Source: Prado023 sp032123675 (GTDB taxonomy: Bacteria; Actinomycetota; Actinomycetes; S36-B12; CAIYMF01). Taken from it: 28,857 bases of DNA. The translations under genes were made by a program, and so were the position numbers. Positions within the stretch are counted from its first letter, which is position 1. Every line of letters starts with the position of its first letter. Of the stretch, positions 1 to 7,808 are shown in pieces. The notes under the pieces are model-generated. The model searched no databases and had not been told where the DNA came from. It saw only the letters and a list, made by a program, of their open reading frames with translations. The stretch covers positions 1 to 28,857 of the forward strand of contig JAQBEX010000133.1 in assembly GCA_032123675.1 (NCBI GenBank), read 5' to 3'.

Positions 1-607
1 GCGCGGACTCGTCCTTCTCCAACTCATAGGTCGCAGGGAAGAGGAAGCCCTCGGCGTTGTCCTCGGCGTAGGCCGGCAACCCGATGTTGCCGGCCTTGGA
101 GGCCTTCACCAGCTTCTTCTTCGATATCCCGGTGGCCTCGGAGATCACCCCGATGCTCTGCGAGAACCGCAACCCCTCACGCAGGAGGAGCTCATTGGTG
201 ATCCGGGTGGTCGGGTCGATCATCCGGATCACGGCCGCCTCGGCACTCATCTGCGATAGCATCTCGTAGGAGCCGGGACCGATCGACTTCGTCAGGGGCT
301 CGGCATTCGCCTCCTCGATCCAGGCATCGACCGAGGCAACGACACCGTTGGCCTTGAGGGTCTGTCCCATCTCGGCCAACGTCTGGCCCGGCTCCACGAG
401 CACGACCACGGTCGGCTCGCTGCCCTCGCCCAGGTAGTCCTCCGGCCCGCCGAACGAGGGGATGTTCTCGATGGCGAACGTGATTCCGAAGCCGATGACC
501 GCCAGGACGCCGAGGCTGAGCAGCACGGCGATCCACGAGCGGCCACGATGTCGCACGCCGTCGGGAGGCTTGCTCTCCGACGACATCTCAAGCCCGAGGT
601 TGCTCAT
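1..607 (-). CDS. mltG: Endolytic murein transglycosylase MltG, N-terminal part (cut by window edge)
   Basis: This is the first 202 codons of an MltG/YceG-like lytic transglycosylase, which cleaves nascent peptidoglycan strands at the outer face of the cytoplasmic membrane; the frame runs open off the left edge. The translation shows a short cytoplasmic head, one membrane segment (about residues 25-45, WIAVLLSLGVLAVIGFGI), a LysM-like stretch (VEPGQTLAEMGQTL), and then EGFLFPATYEL, the hallmark that precedes the catalytic region in this family. The catalytic Glu lies outside the window. The ATG at 607 has GAGGAG four bases upstream and lies one base after the ruvX stop, so translation is probably coupled. 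A second ATG eight codons in is possible but has no comparable ribosome-binding site. It is the last visible gene of the alaS-ruvX-mltG operon, a standard actinobacterial order. Confidence 0.93.
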   Translation of the reverse strand, partial: MSNLGLEMSSESKPPDGVRHRGRSWIAVLLSLGVLAVIGFGITFAIENIPSFGGPEDYLGEGSEPTVVVLVEPGQTLAEMGQTLKANGVVASVDAWIEEANAEPLTKSIGPGSYEMLSQMSAEAAVIRMIDPTTRITNELLLREGLRFSQSIGVISEATGISKKKLVKASKAGNIGLPAYAEDNAEGFLFPATYELEKDESA

Positions 608-608
608 C

Positions 609-1061
609 TCACTCCTCAAGGAGGATTCCGGGCGCGTCACCGGACGCGCGCTCAAGATCCACAGCGTATTGGACAATGGCCACTGCCGCGGCCTGATCGA
701 CCACGGCGCGGCTGTTTCGCGACGTGCGGCCGGCGGCGCGCAGGTCCCTGGTGGCTGACACCGTGGTCAACCGCTCGTCCACGAGTCGCACAGGCACTGG
801 GGCCAGCACCGGAACCAGGGTTCGGGCGAACTCGCGTGCCGCCCCGGCTGCCGGGCCGGGCCGTCCCGACATCGACAGGGGCAGTCCGACGATGACCTCC
901 ATGGCCTCGTGCTCGGCCACGATCGCGGCGATCCGCGCGAGGTCGCCATCGCCCCGGGGAACCGTCTCCACGGGCACGGCCAGCACGGCAGAGGGATCCG
1001 TGCGGGCCACGCCAATCCGCACCGAGCCGACGTCGATGCCGACGCGGATTCCCGGGCGCAC
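609..1061 (-). CDS. ruvX: Putative pre-16S rRNA nuclease RuvX/YqgF
   Basis: This 150-residue RNase H-fold protein matches the YqgF/RuvX family, which trims the 5' end of pre-16S rRNA and was earlier called a Holliday junction resolvase homologue. The expected motifs are visible: GIDVGSVRIG near the N-terminus with the first acidic residue at Asp10, VGLPLSMSG around residues 58-66, VDERLTT with the second acidic residue, and DQAAAVAIVQ with the last catalytic Asp near the C-terminus. Length is typical. The start is a GTG that shares one base with the alaS stop (TAGTG), implying coupling; mltG follows after one base. Function in this organism is inferred from family membership only. Confidence 0.93.
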   Translation of the reverse strand: MRPGIRVGIDVGSVRIGVARTDPSAVLAVPVETVPRGDGDLARIAAIVAEHEAMEVIVGLPLSMSGRPGPAAGAAREFARTLVPVLAPVPVRLVDERLTTVSATRDLRAAGRTSRNSRAVVDQAAAVAIVQYAVDLERASGDAPGILLEE

Positions 1062-3745
1062 TAGGCGCGGGTCGCGACGAACTCGCGGGCGGCGAGGAGC
1101 GCTGCCTGCACCCCGTCGGGCTTCGAACCCCCACCCTGGGCGCTGTCGTCCTTGCCGCCACCGCGGCCGTCCACGGACGGCAGCGCGGAAGCCAGGATCT
1201 CGCGGGCGCTCAGTCCGGACTGCTGCCCGACGTCGTTGACGTGCACAAGCAGCGAGACCTTGCCGGCGTCAATGGCCGCCCCCACGAGGACAACCGCAAC
1301 GTCCTTGGCCACAAGTTGCATGGCGGCGTTGGTGGCCTCGCGCAGGTCAGCGGCACTCGATCCGGGTGGCATCTCGTAGGTCCAGACCCGGGCATCGCCG
1401 ATGTCGTACCTGGTCCCGATGGTTCCCTCGATGTTGGCCAGGACTGCCGCCTTGCGGAACCTGGCGATCGTCGAGTCGGCCTCCTTGAGCCTCAGGAGGA
1501 GGCCGCCGATGCGGTCGGTGAGCTCTTCAGGGCGGGCCTTGACCATCTGCGCCAGGTTGTTCAGCAGGATGTGCTCGCGGGCCAGATGCCGGTAGGCATC
1601 GACACCAACGAGCGCCTCGACCCGGCGGACTCCTGAGCCGATGGACGCCTCCGAGAGGAACTTCACCACCCCGAGCTCGCCGGAGCGGTTCGTATGCGTT
1701 CCGCCGCACAGCTCGCGTGCCCAGTCGCCCACGGACACGACCCGAACGCTGTCGCCGTACTTCTCGCCGAACAGCGCCATCGCTCCGATCTCGCGGGCCT
1801 GCTCCTGGCTCATGTACTGGGCGGTGACCTCGAGATCGTCCAGCAGGAGCGTGTTCACCCGATCCTCGACATCGCTCATCACCGAGGCCGGCACGGCAAC
1901 GGGGTTCGGGAAGTCGAAGCGCAACCGACCCGGGGAGTTCTCCGAACCCATCTGGGTCGCGGTGTCGCCGAGGATCTCCCGGAAGGCCTTGTGGATCATG
2001 TGCGTGGCTGTGTGGGCCCGCGAGATCGCCAGCCGGCGCGGGAGGTCAACCTGCCCGATCGCGGCGGCGCCGACCTCGGCCATGCCGTCCACGACGCTGG
2101 CCCGGTGCACGAACAGGCCGGGGACCGGCTGCTGGACGTCGAACACCTCGAGGATCGTGCCGCCGGCCAGTTCGATCCGGCCCTGGTCGCCGATCTGGCC
2201 GCCGCCCTCGGCGTAGAACGCCGTGCGGTCCAGGACGGCCTCGACATGGGTGCCCGGGCCAGCCGCAGCCACCGACTGGCCGTCGACGAGAAGTCCGCGC
2301 AGCGTGCCCTCGCTGGTCACCTCGGTGTATCCGGTGAAGTCAGTGATCCCGGAGGCGTCCATCACCTCCCGGTACACCGTGGCCGGCGTCAGCCCGGCCT
2401 TGCGGACCCGCGCGTCGGCCTTGGCCCGCTCCTTCTGCTCGGACATGAGCCGCCGGAAGCCGTCCTCATCGACGGCGACGCCCTGGTCGGCGGCAATCTC
2501 GAGGGTGATCTCGATCGGGAACCCGTAGGTGTCGTGCAGTGCGAACGCTTCCGTGCCGGGCAGGGTGCTCTCACCGGCGGACTTCAACTTCGCCACGGCG
2601 GTGTCCAGCAGGGTCGTGCCCCGACCCAGTGTCTCCAGGAAGGAGGCCTCCTCACCAATCGCGACCGAGGTGATCCGCCCCGAGTCGACCACCAGCTCGG
2701 GGTACTGGGGGCCCATGGCCTCGATCGCGGCACTGACGAGGTGGGCCATCGACGGGTCCCCGGCGCCGAGCAGGCGCATCTTCTGCACCACCCGGCGCAT
2801 GATCCTGCGCAGCACGTACCCGCGCCCCTCGTTGCCGGGCAGGACGCCGTCGCCGATCAGGAAGGCACACGTCCGGGTGTGGTCGGCGACCACACGCAGG
2901 TCGACATCGGTCCTGTGCCCGACCCCGTAGCGGGCTCCGGAGAGCTCCATCGCCCGTTCCAGGATGTGCATGGTCGTGTCGATCTCGTAGATGTTGTCCA
3001 CGCCCTGCAGCAGTGCCGCCATCCGCTCCAGGCCCATGCCGGTGTCGATGTTCCTCGTGGGCAGGTCGCCACGGATGTCGAAGTCCTCCTTGGCGCGCAC
3101 CTCGGCGAGCTCGGACTGCATGAACACGAGGTTCCAGACCTCCAGGTACCGGTCCTCGTCGGCCTCCGGCCCGCCTGATCGCCCGTGCTCGGGGCCGCGG
3201 TCGAAGTAGATCTCCGAGCACGGTCCGCCTGGTCCCGGCACGCCCATGTGCCAGTAGTTGTCGGCCAGGCCGCGGCGCTGGATGCGCTCCAGCGGCACGC
3301 CGGCCTCGCGGTTCCAGATGTCGATCGCTTCCTGGTCATCGCCGAGCACTGTGACCCAGAGCCTGTCCTCGGGGAACCCATACCCGCCGTCGGCCACGGA
3401 GCCAGTCAGCAGCTCCCAGGCCAGCGGGATGGCACCGGCCTTGAAGTAGTCGCCGAAGGAGAAGTTCCCGGCCATCTGGAAGAACGATGCGTGCCGCGTG
3501 GTCTTGCCGACCTCCGCGATGTCCAAGGTGCGCACGCACTTCTGCACGCTGGTGGCGCGCGGGTACGGCGCCGGCGCCAGACCCAGGAAGTACGGCTTGA
3601 ACGGCACCATGCCAGCGTTGACGAAGAGCAGCGTGGGGTCATCGAGCAGCAGGCTGCCGCTCGGCACGACTGTGTGCCCGCGCGTGGCGAAGAAGTCGAG
3701 GAACCTGCGGCGGATCTCCGCGGAGTCCATGGGCGTCATGGTCAT
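1061..3745 (-). CDS. alaS: Alanine--tRNA ligase
   Basis: This is a full-length class II alanyl-tRNA synthetase of 894 residues, charging tRNA-Ala and editing mischarged Ser/Gly. The N-terminal aminoacylation domain begins DSAEIRRRFLDFF with class II motif 1 nearby (NAGMVPFKPYFLG). The editing-site zinc ligands are seen as HTATH (His578, His582) and CGGTH (Cys680, His684). The C-terminal C-Ala/DHHA1 region carries GRGGGKDDSAQGGG. I chose the ATG at 3745 because it overlaps the upstream stop as ATGA; ATGs at 3739 and 3730 are also in frame, and 3730 (MDSAEIRRR) matches the commonest N-terminus of the family. The frame stays open 42 codons further upstream, but that stretch lies inside the preceding gene and is not AlaS-like. 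Confidence 0.97.
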   Translation of the reverse strand: MTMTPMDSAEIRRRFLDFFATRGHTVVPSGSLLLDDPTLLFVNAGMVPFKPYFLGLAPAPYPRATSVQKCVRTLDIAEVGKTTRHASFFQMAGNFSFGDYFKAGAIPLAWELLTGSVADGGYGFPEDRLWVTVLGDDQEAIDIWNREAGVPLERIQRRGLADNYWHMGVPGPGGPCSEIYFDRGPEHGRSGGPEADEDRYLEVWNLVFMQSELAEVRAKEDFDIRGDLPTRNIDTGMGLERMAALLQGVDNIYEIDTTMHILERAMELSGARYGVGHRTDVDLRVVADHTRTCAFLIGDGVLPGNEGRGYVLRRIMRRVVQKMRLLGAGDPSMAHLVSAAIEAMGPQYPELVVDSGRITSVAIGEEASFLETLGRGTTLLDTAVAKLKSAGESTLPGTEAFALHDTYGFPIEITLEIAADQGVAVDEDGFRRLMSEQKERAKADARVRKAGLTPATVYREVMDASGITDFTGYTEVTSEGTLRGLLVDGQSVAAAGPGTHVEAVLDRTAFYAEGGGQIGDQGRIELAGGTILEVFDVQQPVPGLFVHRASVVDGMAEVGAAAIGQVDLPRRLAISRAHTATHMIHKAFREILGDTATQMGSENSPGRLRFDFPNPVAVPASVMSDVEDRVNTLLLDDLEVTAQYMSQEQAREIGAMALFGEKYGDSVRVVSVGDWARELCGGTHTNRSGELGVVKFLSEASIGSGVRRVEALVGVDAYRHLAREHILLNNLAQMVKARPEELTDRIGGLLLRLKEADSTIARFRKAAVLANIEGTIGTRYDIGDARVWTYEMPPGSSAADLREATNAAMQLVAKDVAVVLVGAAIDAGKVSLLVHVNDVGQQSGLSAREILASALPSVDGRGGGKDDSAQGGGSKPDGVQAALLAAREFVATRA

Positions 3746-4125
3746 CGGGGGACGCCCCCCGCACTGGGACGTCGGGCGGGACCGGCCCCGGAGCCCGAGC
3801 TGGGCGCTGGGGTCGGTGCGTCGTCCCGTCCGGAGCCGGGCGTGGTCCCCGAGTCGTCCACGGGAACCCACCCCACGGGGACAGGCTCGGCGGCGACCTG
3901 CTCAGCGGTCCCGGTGAGGAGCTTGCCCTCACGACGCGCCTTCACGTCCGCAAGGCGCCCGAGCCCGTTGGCCGTCCTGCTCGCGAGCCGCCCGGTGGCT
4001 CCGGCGGCCACCTGCGCGGAGCCCAGCGGCCCGAGTTCCTTGGCGCGGGTGGCGGTCTGCGTGCCCTTTCGGTACACGACCACTCCACCCACAGCGCCGA
4101 CCAGCAACCAGAAGGTCCTACTCAT
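3742..4125 (-). CDS. Small single-pass membrane protein upstream of alaS (unknown function)
   Basis: This 127-residue protein has one N-terminal membrane segment (FWLLVGAVGGVVVY, residues 5-18), a basic central stretch rich in Ala/Lys/Arg that may be helical, and a disordered Pro/Ser/Gly tail. Small proteins of this plan commonly sit between rarA or rpsD and alaS in Actinobacteria; it resembles the DUF6167-type family in layout, but I cannot confirm the match by eye. It overlaps alaS by four bases (ATGA), so the two are likely translated together. A TAGGGT -10-like hexamer ends six bases before its ATG, suggesting a leaderless transcript for the whole operon. No catalytic motif is visible. 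Confidence 0.8.
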   Translation of the reverse strand: MSRTFWLLVGAVGGVVVYRKGTQTATRAKELGPLGSAQVAAGATGRLASRTANGLGRLADVKARREGKLLTGTAEQVAAEPVPVGWVPVDDSGTTPGSGRDDAPTPAPSSGSGAGPARRPSAGGVPR

Positions 4126-4157
4126 GGGGGAACCCTAGCCGCGCCCCCGAGCGGGAA
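4126..4157 (-). promoter_or_regulatory. Probable leaderless promoter of the alaS operon
   Basis: On the minus strand a TAGGGT hexamer (complement of 4132-4137) fits the actinobacterial TAnnnT -10 consensus and ends six bases before the ATG at 4125. There is no Shine-Dalgarno sequence, so transcription probably begins at or next to the A of the start codon. TTCGTT, 18 bases upstream of the -10, is only a weak -35. This would drive the membrane protein, alaS, ruvX and mltG. Confidence 0.5.
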
Positions 4158-4184
4158 CGAATTGGCGGGTGGGCTGCCGTGGCC

Positions 4185-5609
4185 TCAGCCGCCGTCCCCA
4201 GCGCCCCCGCCACCGGGCTGAGCACCGCCCACGGCTGCCCGCAGGCGGCGCAGGACCTCCCGGAGGCGTGCCTCCGCCCCGTGGCCGACCGGGTCGTAGT
4301 AGCGCCGGCCACCGACCTCCTCGGGCGCGTACTGCTGGGCGAGGACCCCCGAGGGGTCGTCGTGCGGGTAGCGGTAGCCGACGACGCCAAGAGCGGCGGC
4401 GTTCGGGTAGTGCCCGTCGCGCAGAGGTGCGGGCACCTGGCCAACCCGCCCCGCGCGCACGTCGGCCTGGGCCGCGTCGATGGCCCGGATCACGGCGTTG
4501 GACTTGGGGGCCAGGGCCAGGTGGATGGTGGCCTGGGCCAGTGGCAGCCGCGCCTCCGGCAGGCCGATCTGCGCCGCAGAGGTCATTGCAGCCGTGGCTA
4601 CCCCGAGCGCACTGGGGTCGGCCAGCCCGATGTCCTCACTGGCCAGGATCACCAGGCGTCGGGCGATGAACCGGGGATCCTCCCCCGCCTCGATCATCCG
4701 CGCCAGGTAGTGCAGCGCGGCGTCGACATCACTGCCCCGCACGCTCTTGATGAACGCCGATATGACGTCGTAGTGCTGGTCGCCGGTGCGGTCATAGCGG
4801 ACCAGGGCGCGCTGGACGGCCACCCCGACGTGGTCCGCGGTGACCTCTCGAACCGGCGCGTCGTCCCCGGGTGCGTCGGTGTCCCCAGCGGCGGGTGCGC
4901 CCAGCGGGGTGGCCACGCTCTCGGCGGCCGCCTCGAGATACGTCAGCGCCCGTCGAGCGTCGCCCCCGGCGTAGCGGATCAGGTCCGCGCGCGCGCCGGC
5001 TGAGAGCTGCACTCGCCCGGCCAGGCCACGCGCGTCGGGGACCGCGCGGTCGAGCAGCACGCCGACCTGCTCGTCGGTCAATGGGCCGAGGGTGAGCAGC
5101 AACGAACGCGACAGCAGTGGGGAGACGACCGAGAAGCTGGGGTTCTCCGTGGTGGCTGCAACCAGTGTCACCCAGCCGTTCTCCACCCCCGGCAGCTGGG
5201 CGTCCTGCTGGGTGCGGGTGAACCGGTGCACCTCGTCGATGAACAGCACGGTGGGTACACCGGACATCCGCGCGACGTCGATCGCTGAGCGGACATCCTT
5301 GACCCCGGCCGTGACCGCGCTGAGCTCCACGAAGCGCCGGCCGCCGGCCCTGCTCACGAGGGCGGCGATGGTGGTCTTGCCGGTGCCCGGTGGCCCCCAG
5401 AGGATCACCGAGCTGGCGCCCGACCCGTCGATGAGTCGGCGCAGCGGCGACCCGGGTGACACCAGGTCGCCCTGGCCGACGAGCTCGGACAGGTCCCGGG
5501 GGCGCATCCGCACTGCCAGCGGTGCTGTGGCATCAACGGAGCGTTCGAGCAGGCCGGGCGCGTCGAACAACGACGGACCATCAGGGGTCGTGCGCGAGGG
5601 TCCGGCCAC
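4185..5609 (-). CDS. rarA: Replication-associated recombination protein A (MgsA/RarA AAA+ ATPase)
   Basis: This 474-residue AAA+ ATPase related to clamp loaders and RuvB acts at stalled replication forks. Walker A is GPPGTGKTT (about 72-80), Walker B LFIDEVHR (about 122-129) and the sensor-1 region AATTENPSF. The C-terminal tetramerisation region typical of MgsA is present: GSDVDAALHYLARMIEAGED, then ASEDIGLADP, and near the end HYPNAAALGVVGYRYPHD. The frame is open 212 codons further upstream, but that part lies antisense to the acetyltransferase gene and has no RarA similarity. The GTG at 5609 gives the normal N-terminus and lies six bases after a TATCAT -10-like hexamer. A GTG start with a leaderless transcript is therefore the best model. 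The last stretch is Gly-rich. Confidence 0.95.
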   Translation of the reverse strand: MAGPSRTTPDGPSLFDAPGLLERSVDATAPLAVRMRPRDLSELVGQGDLVSPGSPLRRLIDGSGASSVILWGPPGTGKTTIAALVSRAGGRRFVELSAVTAGVKDVRSAIDVARMSGVPTVLFIDEVHRFTRTQQDAQLPGVENGWVTLVAATTENPSFSVVSPLLSRSLLLTLGPLTDEQVGVLLDRAVPDARGLAGRVQLSAGARADLIRYAGGDARRALTYLEAAAESVATPLGAPAAGDTDAPGDDAPVREVTADHVGVAVQRALVRYDRTGDQHYDVISAFIKSVRGSDVDAALHYLARMIEAGEDPRFIARRLVILASEDIGLADPSALGVATAAMTSAAQIGLPEARLPLAQATIHLALAPKSNAVIRAIDAAQADVRAGRVGQVPAPLRDGHYPNAAALGVVGYRYPHDDPSGVLAQQYAPEEVGGRRYYDPVGHGAEARLREVLRRLRAAVGGAQPGGGGAGDGG

Positions 5610-5627
5610 GACGCAATGATAGGCACC
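5610..5627. promoter_or_regulatory. Overlapping divergent promoter core between rarA and the acetyltransferase
   Basis: Minus strand: TATCAT (complement of 5616-5621) fits TAnnnT and ends six bases before the rarA GTG at 5609. Plus strand: AATGAT (5615-5620), matching the consensus except for its first base, ends seven bases before an in-frame GTG at 5628. The two hexamers cover nearly the same seven base pairs, so polymerase could not occupy both at once. Neither start has a convincing ribosome-binding site. No good -35 element was found on either side. The rarA side is better supported than the acetyltransferase side. Confidence 0.45.
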
Positions 5628-6440
5628 GTGACCGCAGCCCACGCCGATCCTGCCTTGGCCGACCGGATCCGCAGCGTCCTGGCTGGGCATGATCCGGCCG
5701 CCGCGGACTACCTGGACCTCGGCGCCCGCCTTGACGCGGTCTCCGCGGTGCGCGATGAGCCCGGCGCGGTGGCCTGGCGGTCCCTGCACGCGACCTGGAA
5801 CCGACCCTGGATCATCGGGATGGGGGCCGATCCAGCCGCCGTGGCGAGGTGTACCACCGCCCTGGTGGACTCCGGTGGACCCCCCGAGGGCATCACGGTG
5901 GAGCGGCGGGCATTCCCACGCCTGCCCTCGTCGTTGCGCCCGGTCGAGCACTGGGAGTGGGACTGGTGGTTCACGACCACTGCCCCGCCGCGCCGACCGG
6001 GCGAGGATCACGTCGTCGCCCTGGACAACGCCGACCGGCGGATCCCCGCCATGCTTGCGGAGTCCTCCCCAGGCGCCATGACCCGCCCCGGCGACCTCCG
6101 CATCCGGGGCTGGTGGGCCATCGAGGCGGGCTCGTTCGGGGGTCCGGGCCGGACCGATCCAGGGGCGGCAGACCAGATCGTGGCCATCGCCGTGGTCACC
6201 TCGATGCGGTCGGGAATCCCGCACCTGGGGTCCGTGGCGACGCATCCCGACTGGCGCGGGCTGGGCCTGTCACGCGACCTGTGCGCCCGGCTGACCCGCG
6301 ATCTGTTGGCGGCGGGCTCCCCTGCGGTCACCCTCGGGATGCACGCGGCGAACCGACCGGCCCGCGCTGTCTACGACTCGCTCGGCTACACCGTCGGCTA
6401 TCGGTGGGCCAGCGGCCGCATGGCCCCCGAGATGCACTGA
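5616..6440 (+). CDS. GNAT-family N-acetyltransferase
   Basis: This 274-residue protein has a GNAT acetyl-CoA-binding core in its C-terminal third: LGSVATHPDWRGLGLSRDL (motif A with the R-x-x-G-x-G/A type turn as RGLGLS), then a helix, then NRPARAVYDSLGYTVGYRW, the motif B pattern. The preceding 180 or so residues contain many Trp and are not a recognisable second GNAT domain, so the substrate is unknown. The ATG at 5616 gives the longest product; an in-frame GTG at 5628 may be the true start because it fits a leaderless transcript. It diverges from rarA and is followed 22 bp later by a membrane protein on the same strand. Confidence 0.85.
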   Translation: MIGTVTAAHADPALADRIRSVLAGHDPAAADYLDLGARLDAVSAVRDEPGAVAWRSLHATWNRPWIIGMGADPAAVARCTTALVDSGGPPEGITVERRAFPRLPSSLRPVEHWEWDWWFTTTAPPRRPGEDHVVALDNADRRIPAMLAESSPGAMTRPGDLRIRGWWAIEAGSFGGPGRTDPGAADQIVAIAVVTSMRSGIPHLGSVATHPDWRGLGLSRDLCARLTRDLLAAGSPAVTLGMHAANRPARAVYDSLGYTVGYRWASGRMAPEMH

Positions 6441-6449
6441 TCGCAGGAC

Positions 6450-6462
6450 TACTGTGGGGCAC
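6450..6462 (+). promoter_or_regulatory. Probable leaderless promoter of the six-span membrane protein
   Basis: TACTGT (6450-6455) fits the TAnnnT -10 consensus and ends seven bases before the ATG at 6463, with no Shine-Dalgarno sequence between. It lies just after the acetyltransferase stop, so the downstream gene may be transcribed on its own as well as by read-through. No clear -35 was seen. Confidence 0.45.
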
Positions 6463-7755
6463 ATGGCCCGTCGCATCATTGCCGCACTGCTCATCATCGT
6501 CGCCAGCCTGCTCGCGCCCTTCGCGGTGGGCGGGCTCTGGGCGCAGCAGACCCTGACCGAGACCGAGGCGTTCACCGAGACCCTGGCCCCGCTCGTCGAT
6601 GACCCGCTGGTCCAGCAGACCGTGTCCACTGAGGTGACCGACGCGATCGTTGGCGCGGTGGACGCCGAGGCCCGGACCGAGCAGCTCCTGGGCAATCTCA
6701 GCGGTCCCCTGGCCGACCTGCGCTCGGGGACCTCCGCCGACTCGGTGATCGCTGCCGCGATCGCCTCGGGCGTCAACAACGCCATCGCGTCGGGCGTGGA
6801 CTCCTACGTGGCCTCCGATCAGTTCGGGCAGGGGTGGACGGTCGTGACGACCGTGCTGCATGAGGAGTTCGTCAAGCTCCTCGACCGGGACACGACAGAT
6901 GCTGCCCTCACGTTGCAGGACGGGCAGGTCGTGCTGAACACCAGCAAGGCACTGGACCAGATCCAGAAGCAGCTGGCCGACCGCGGGGTGCCCTTCGCCG
7001 GCGAGTTGGACATCCCGGGACGCGATATCGTCCTGGCCGACGCCCCCAACCTGCAGCTGGTCTCCGACGCCCTGGCCATCTTCATCCCGGTGGCCACGTG
7101 GCTCTGGGCCGTGGTCCTGCTGATGCTCCTGGGCGGCATCCTTCTCTGGCGCCCCAAGTCGCGCGGCGTGCTGTGGGCCGGTCTCGGGCTCTCCGTCGGT
7201 GGCGTGCTCGTGTTCAGCGGCGTCAACCTGGGCGAGGCCCAGATCGTCGACGCAGCCCCGACTGGCTACTCGGCCTTGGTCGATTCGGTCAGCACGACGC
7301 TGCTCCGCTTTCTCGTCAATGAGGTTCTCGTGATGATCTGCCTCGGGCTTGCCCTGATGCTTGCCGGCTGGTTGGGCGGGGCAACGCAGTCCGGCCGGCG
7401 GGTGCGGGACTGGTTCGCGGCCGTGGCGCACCGTTGGGGCAGCCCGCTGGCCGACAGTTCGCTCGGGCGCTTCACGTCCGACCACCCGATGTTCGTCCCC
7501 ACCCTGCGTGGCATCGTGCTGGTGCTTGCCCTCGGCTTCCTGCTGCTGGCCGACCGGCTCAGTCCGTCGCTGGTGCTCGGGACGGCCGTGGCCACGGCCC
7601 TCGCCCTGCTTGTCGTGGAGATCATCGAGGGCGCCGGGCGCGGCTACGAGCAGCCCCGAGCGGGCGCTCTGGTGGCCCGGGCCGACCACGATCCGGTCGC
7701 CTCCGGGTCCCCCTCACCAGGGGCCTCCGGGCAGGACGGCGCGAGCCAGGACTGA
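6463..7755 (+). CDS. Six-span membrane protein of unknown function
   Basis: This 430-residue protein has a membrane segment at residues 5-25, an extracytoplasmic region of roughly 175 residues, and then five more segments near 203-228, 236-255, 284-306, 350-364 and 370-388. A polar Ser/Gly/Asp tail ends it. The long region after the first segment is rich in Asp, Thr, Val and Gln and has no cysteine or recognisable enzymatic motif. The layout (one span, large outside domain, then a cluster of spans) is seen in actinobacterial conserved hypothetical membrane proteins, but I do not recognise a named family. An in-frame GTG at 6454 is an alternative start; the ATG at 6463 is preferred because of its position relative to the TACTGT hexamer. 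It converges with copD/ctaG. Confidence 0.82.
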   Translation: MARRIIAALLIIVASLLAPFAVGGLWAQQTLTETEAFTETLAPLVDDPLVQQTVSTEVTDAIVGAVDAEARTEQLLGNLSGPLADLRSGTSADSVIAAAIASGVNNAIASGVDSYVASDQFGQGWTVVTTVLHEEFVKLLDRDTTDAALTLQDGQVVLNTSKALDQIQKQLADRGVPFAGELDIPGRDIVLADAPNLQLVSDALAIFIPVATWLWAVVLLMLLGGILLWRPKSRGVLWAGLGLSVGGVLVFSGVNLGEAQIVDAAPTGYSALVDSVSTTLLRFLVNEVLVMICLGLALMLAGWLGGATQSGRRVRDWFAAVAHRWGSPLADSSLGRFTSDHPMFVPTLRGIVLVLALGFLLLADRLSPSLVLGTAVATALALLVVEIIEGAGRGYEQPRAGALVARADHDPVASGSPSPGASGQDGASQD

Positions 7756-7808
7756 TCGGGAGGTCGGGCTGTCGGGGCCCAGGGGAACCCCGGGCGATCC
7801 CGATCAGT
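7751..7808. terminator. Convergent-gene inverted repeat, likely bidirectional terminator
   Basis: ACTGATCGGGA at 7751-7761 and its exact reverse complement TCCCGATCAGT at 7798-7808 form a perfect 11-bp stem. The intervening 36 bases are GC-rich and include a smaller GGGG-AA-CCCC at 7782-7791. The repeat spans the whole gap between two converging genes and includes both stop codons. No U-tract follows on either side, as is common for high-GC actinobacterial terminators. Confidence 0.6.

Noticed and set aside
1694..3178. 494-codon plus-strand open frame opposite alaS
   Set aside because: Antisense shadow of a confirmed synthetase gene with no homology features.
5610..6245. Possible 212-residue N-terminal extension of RarA
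   Set aside because: It would be fully antisense to the acetyltransferase gene, lacks RarA similarity, and the GTG at 5609 gives the standard family N-terminus.
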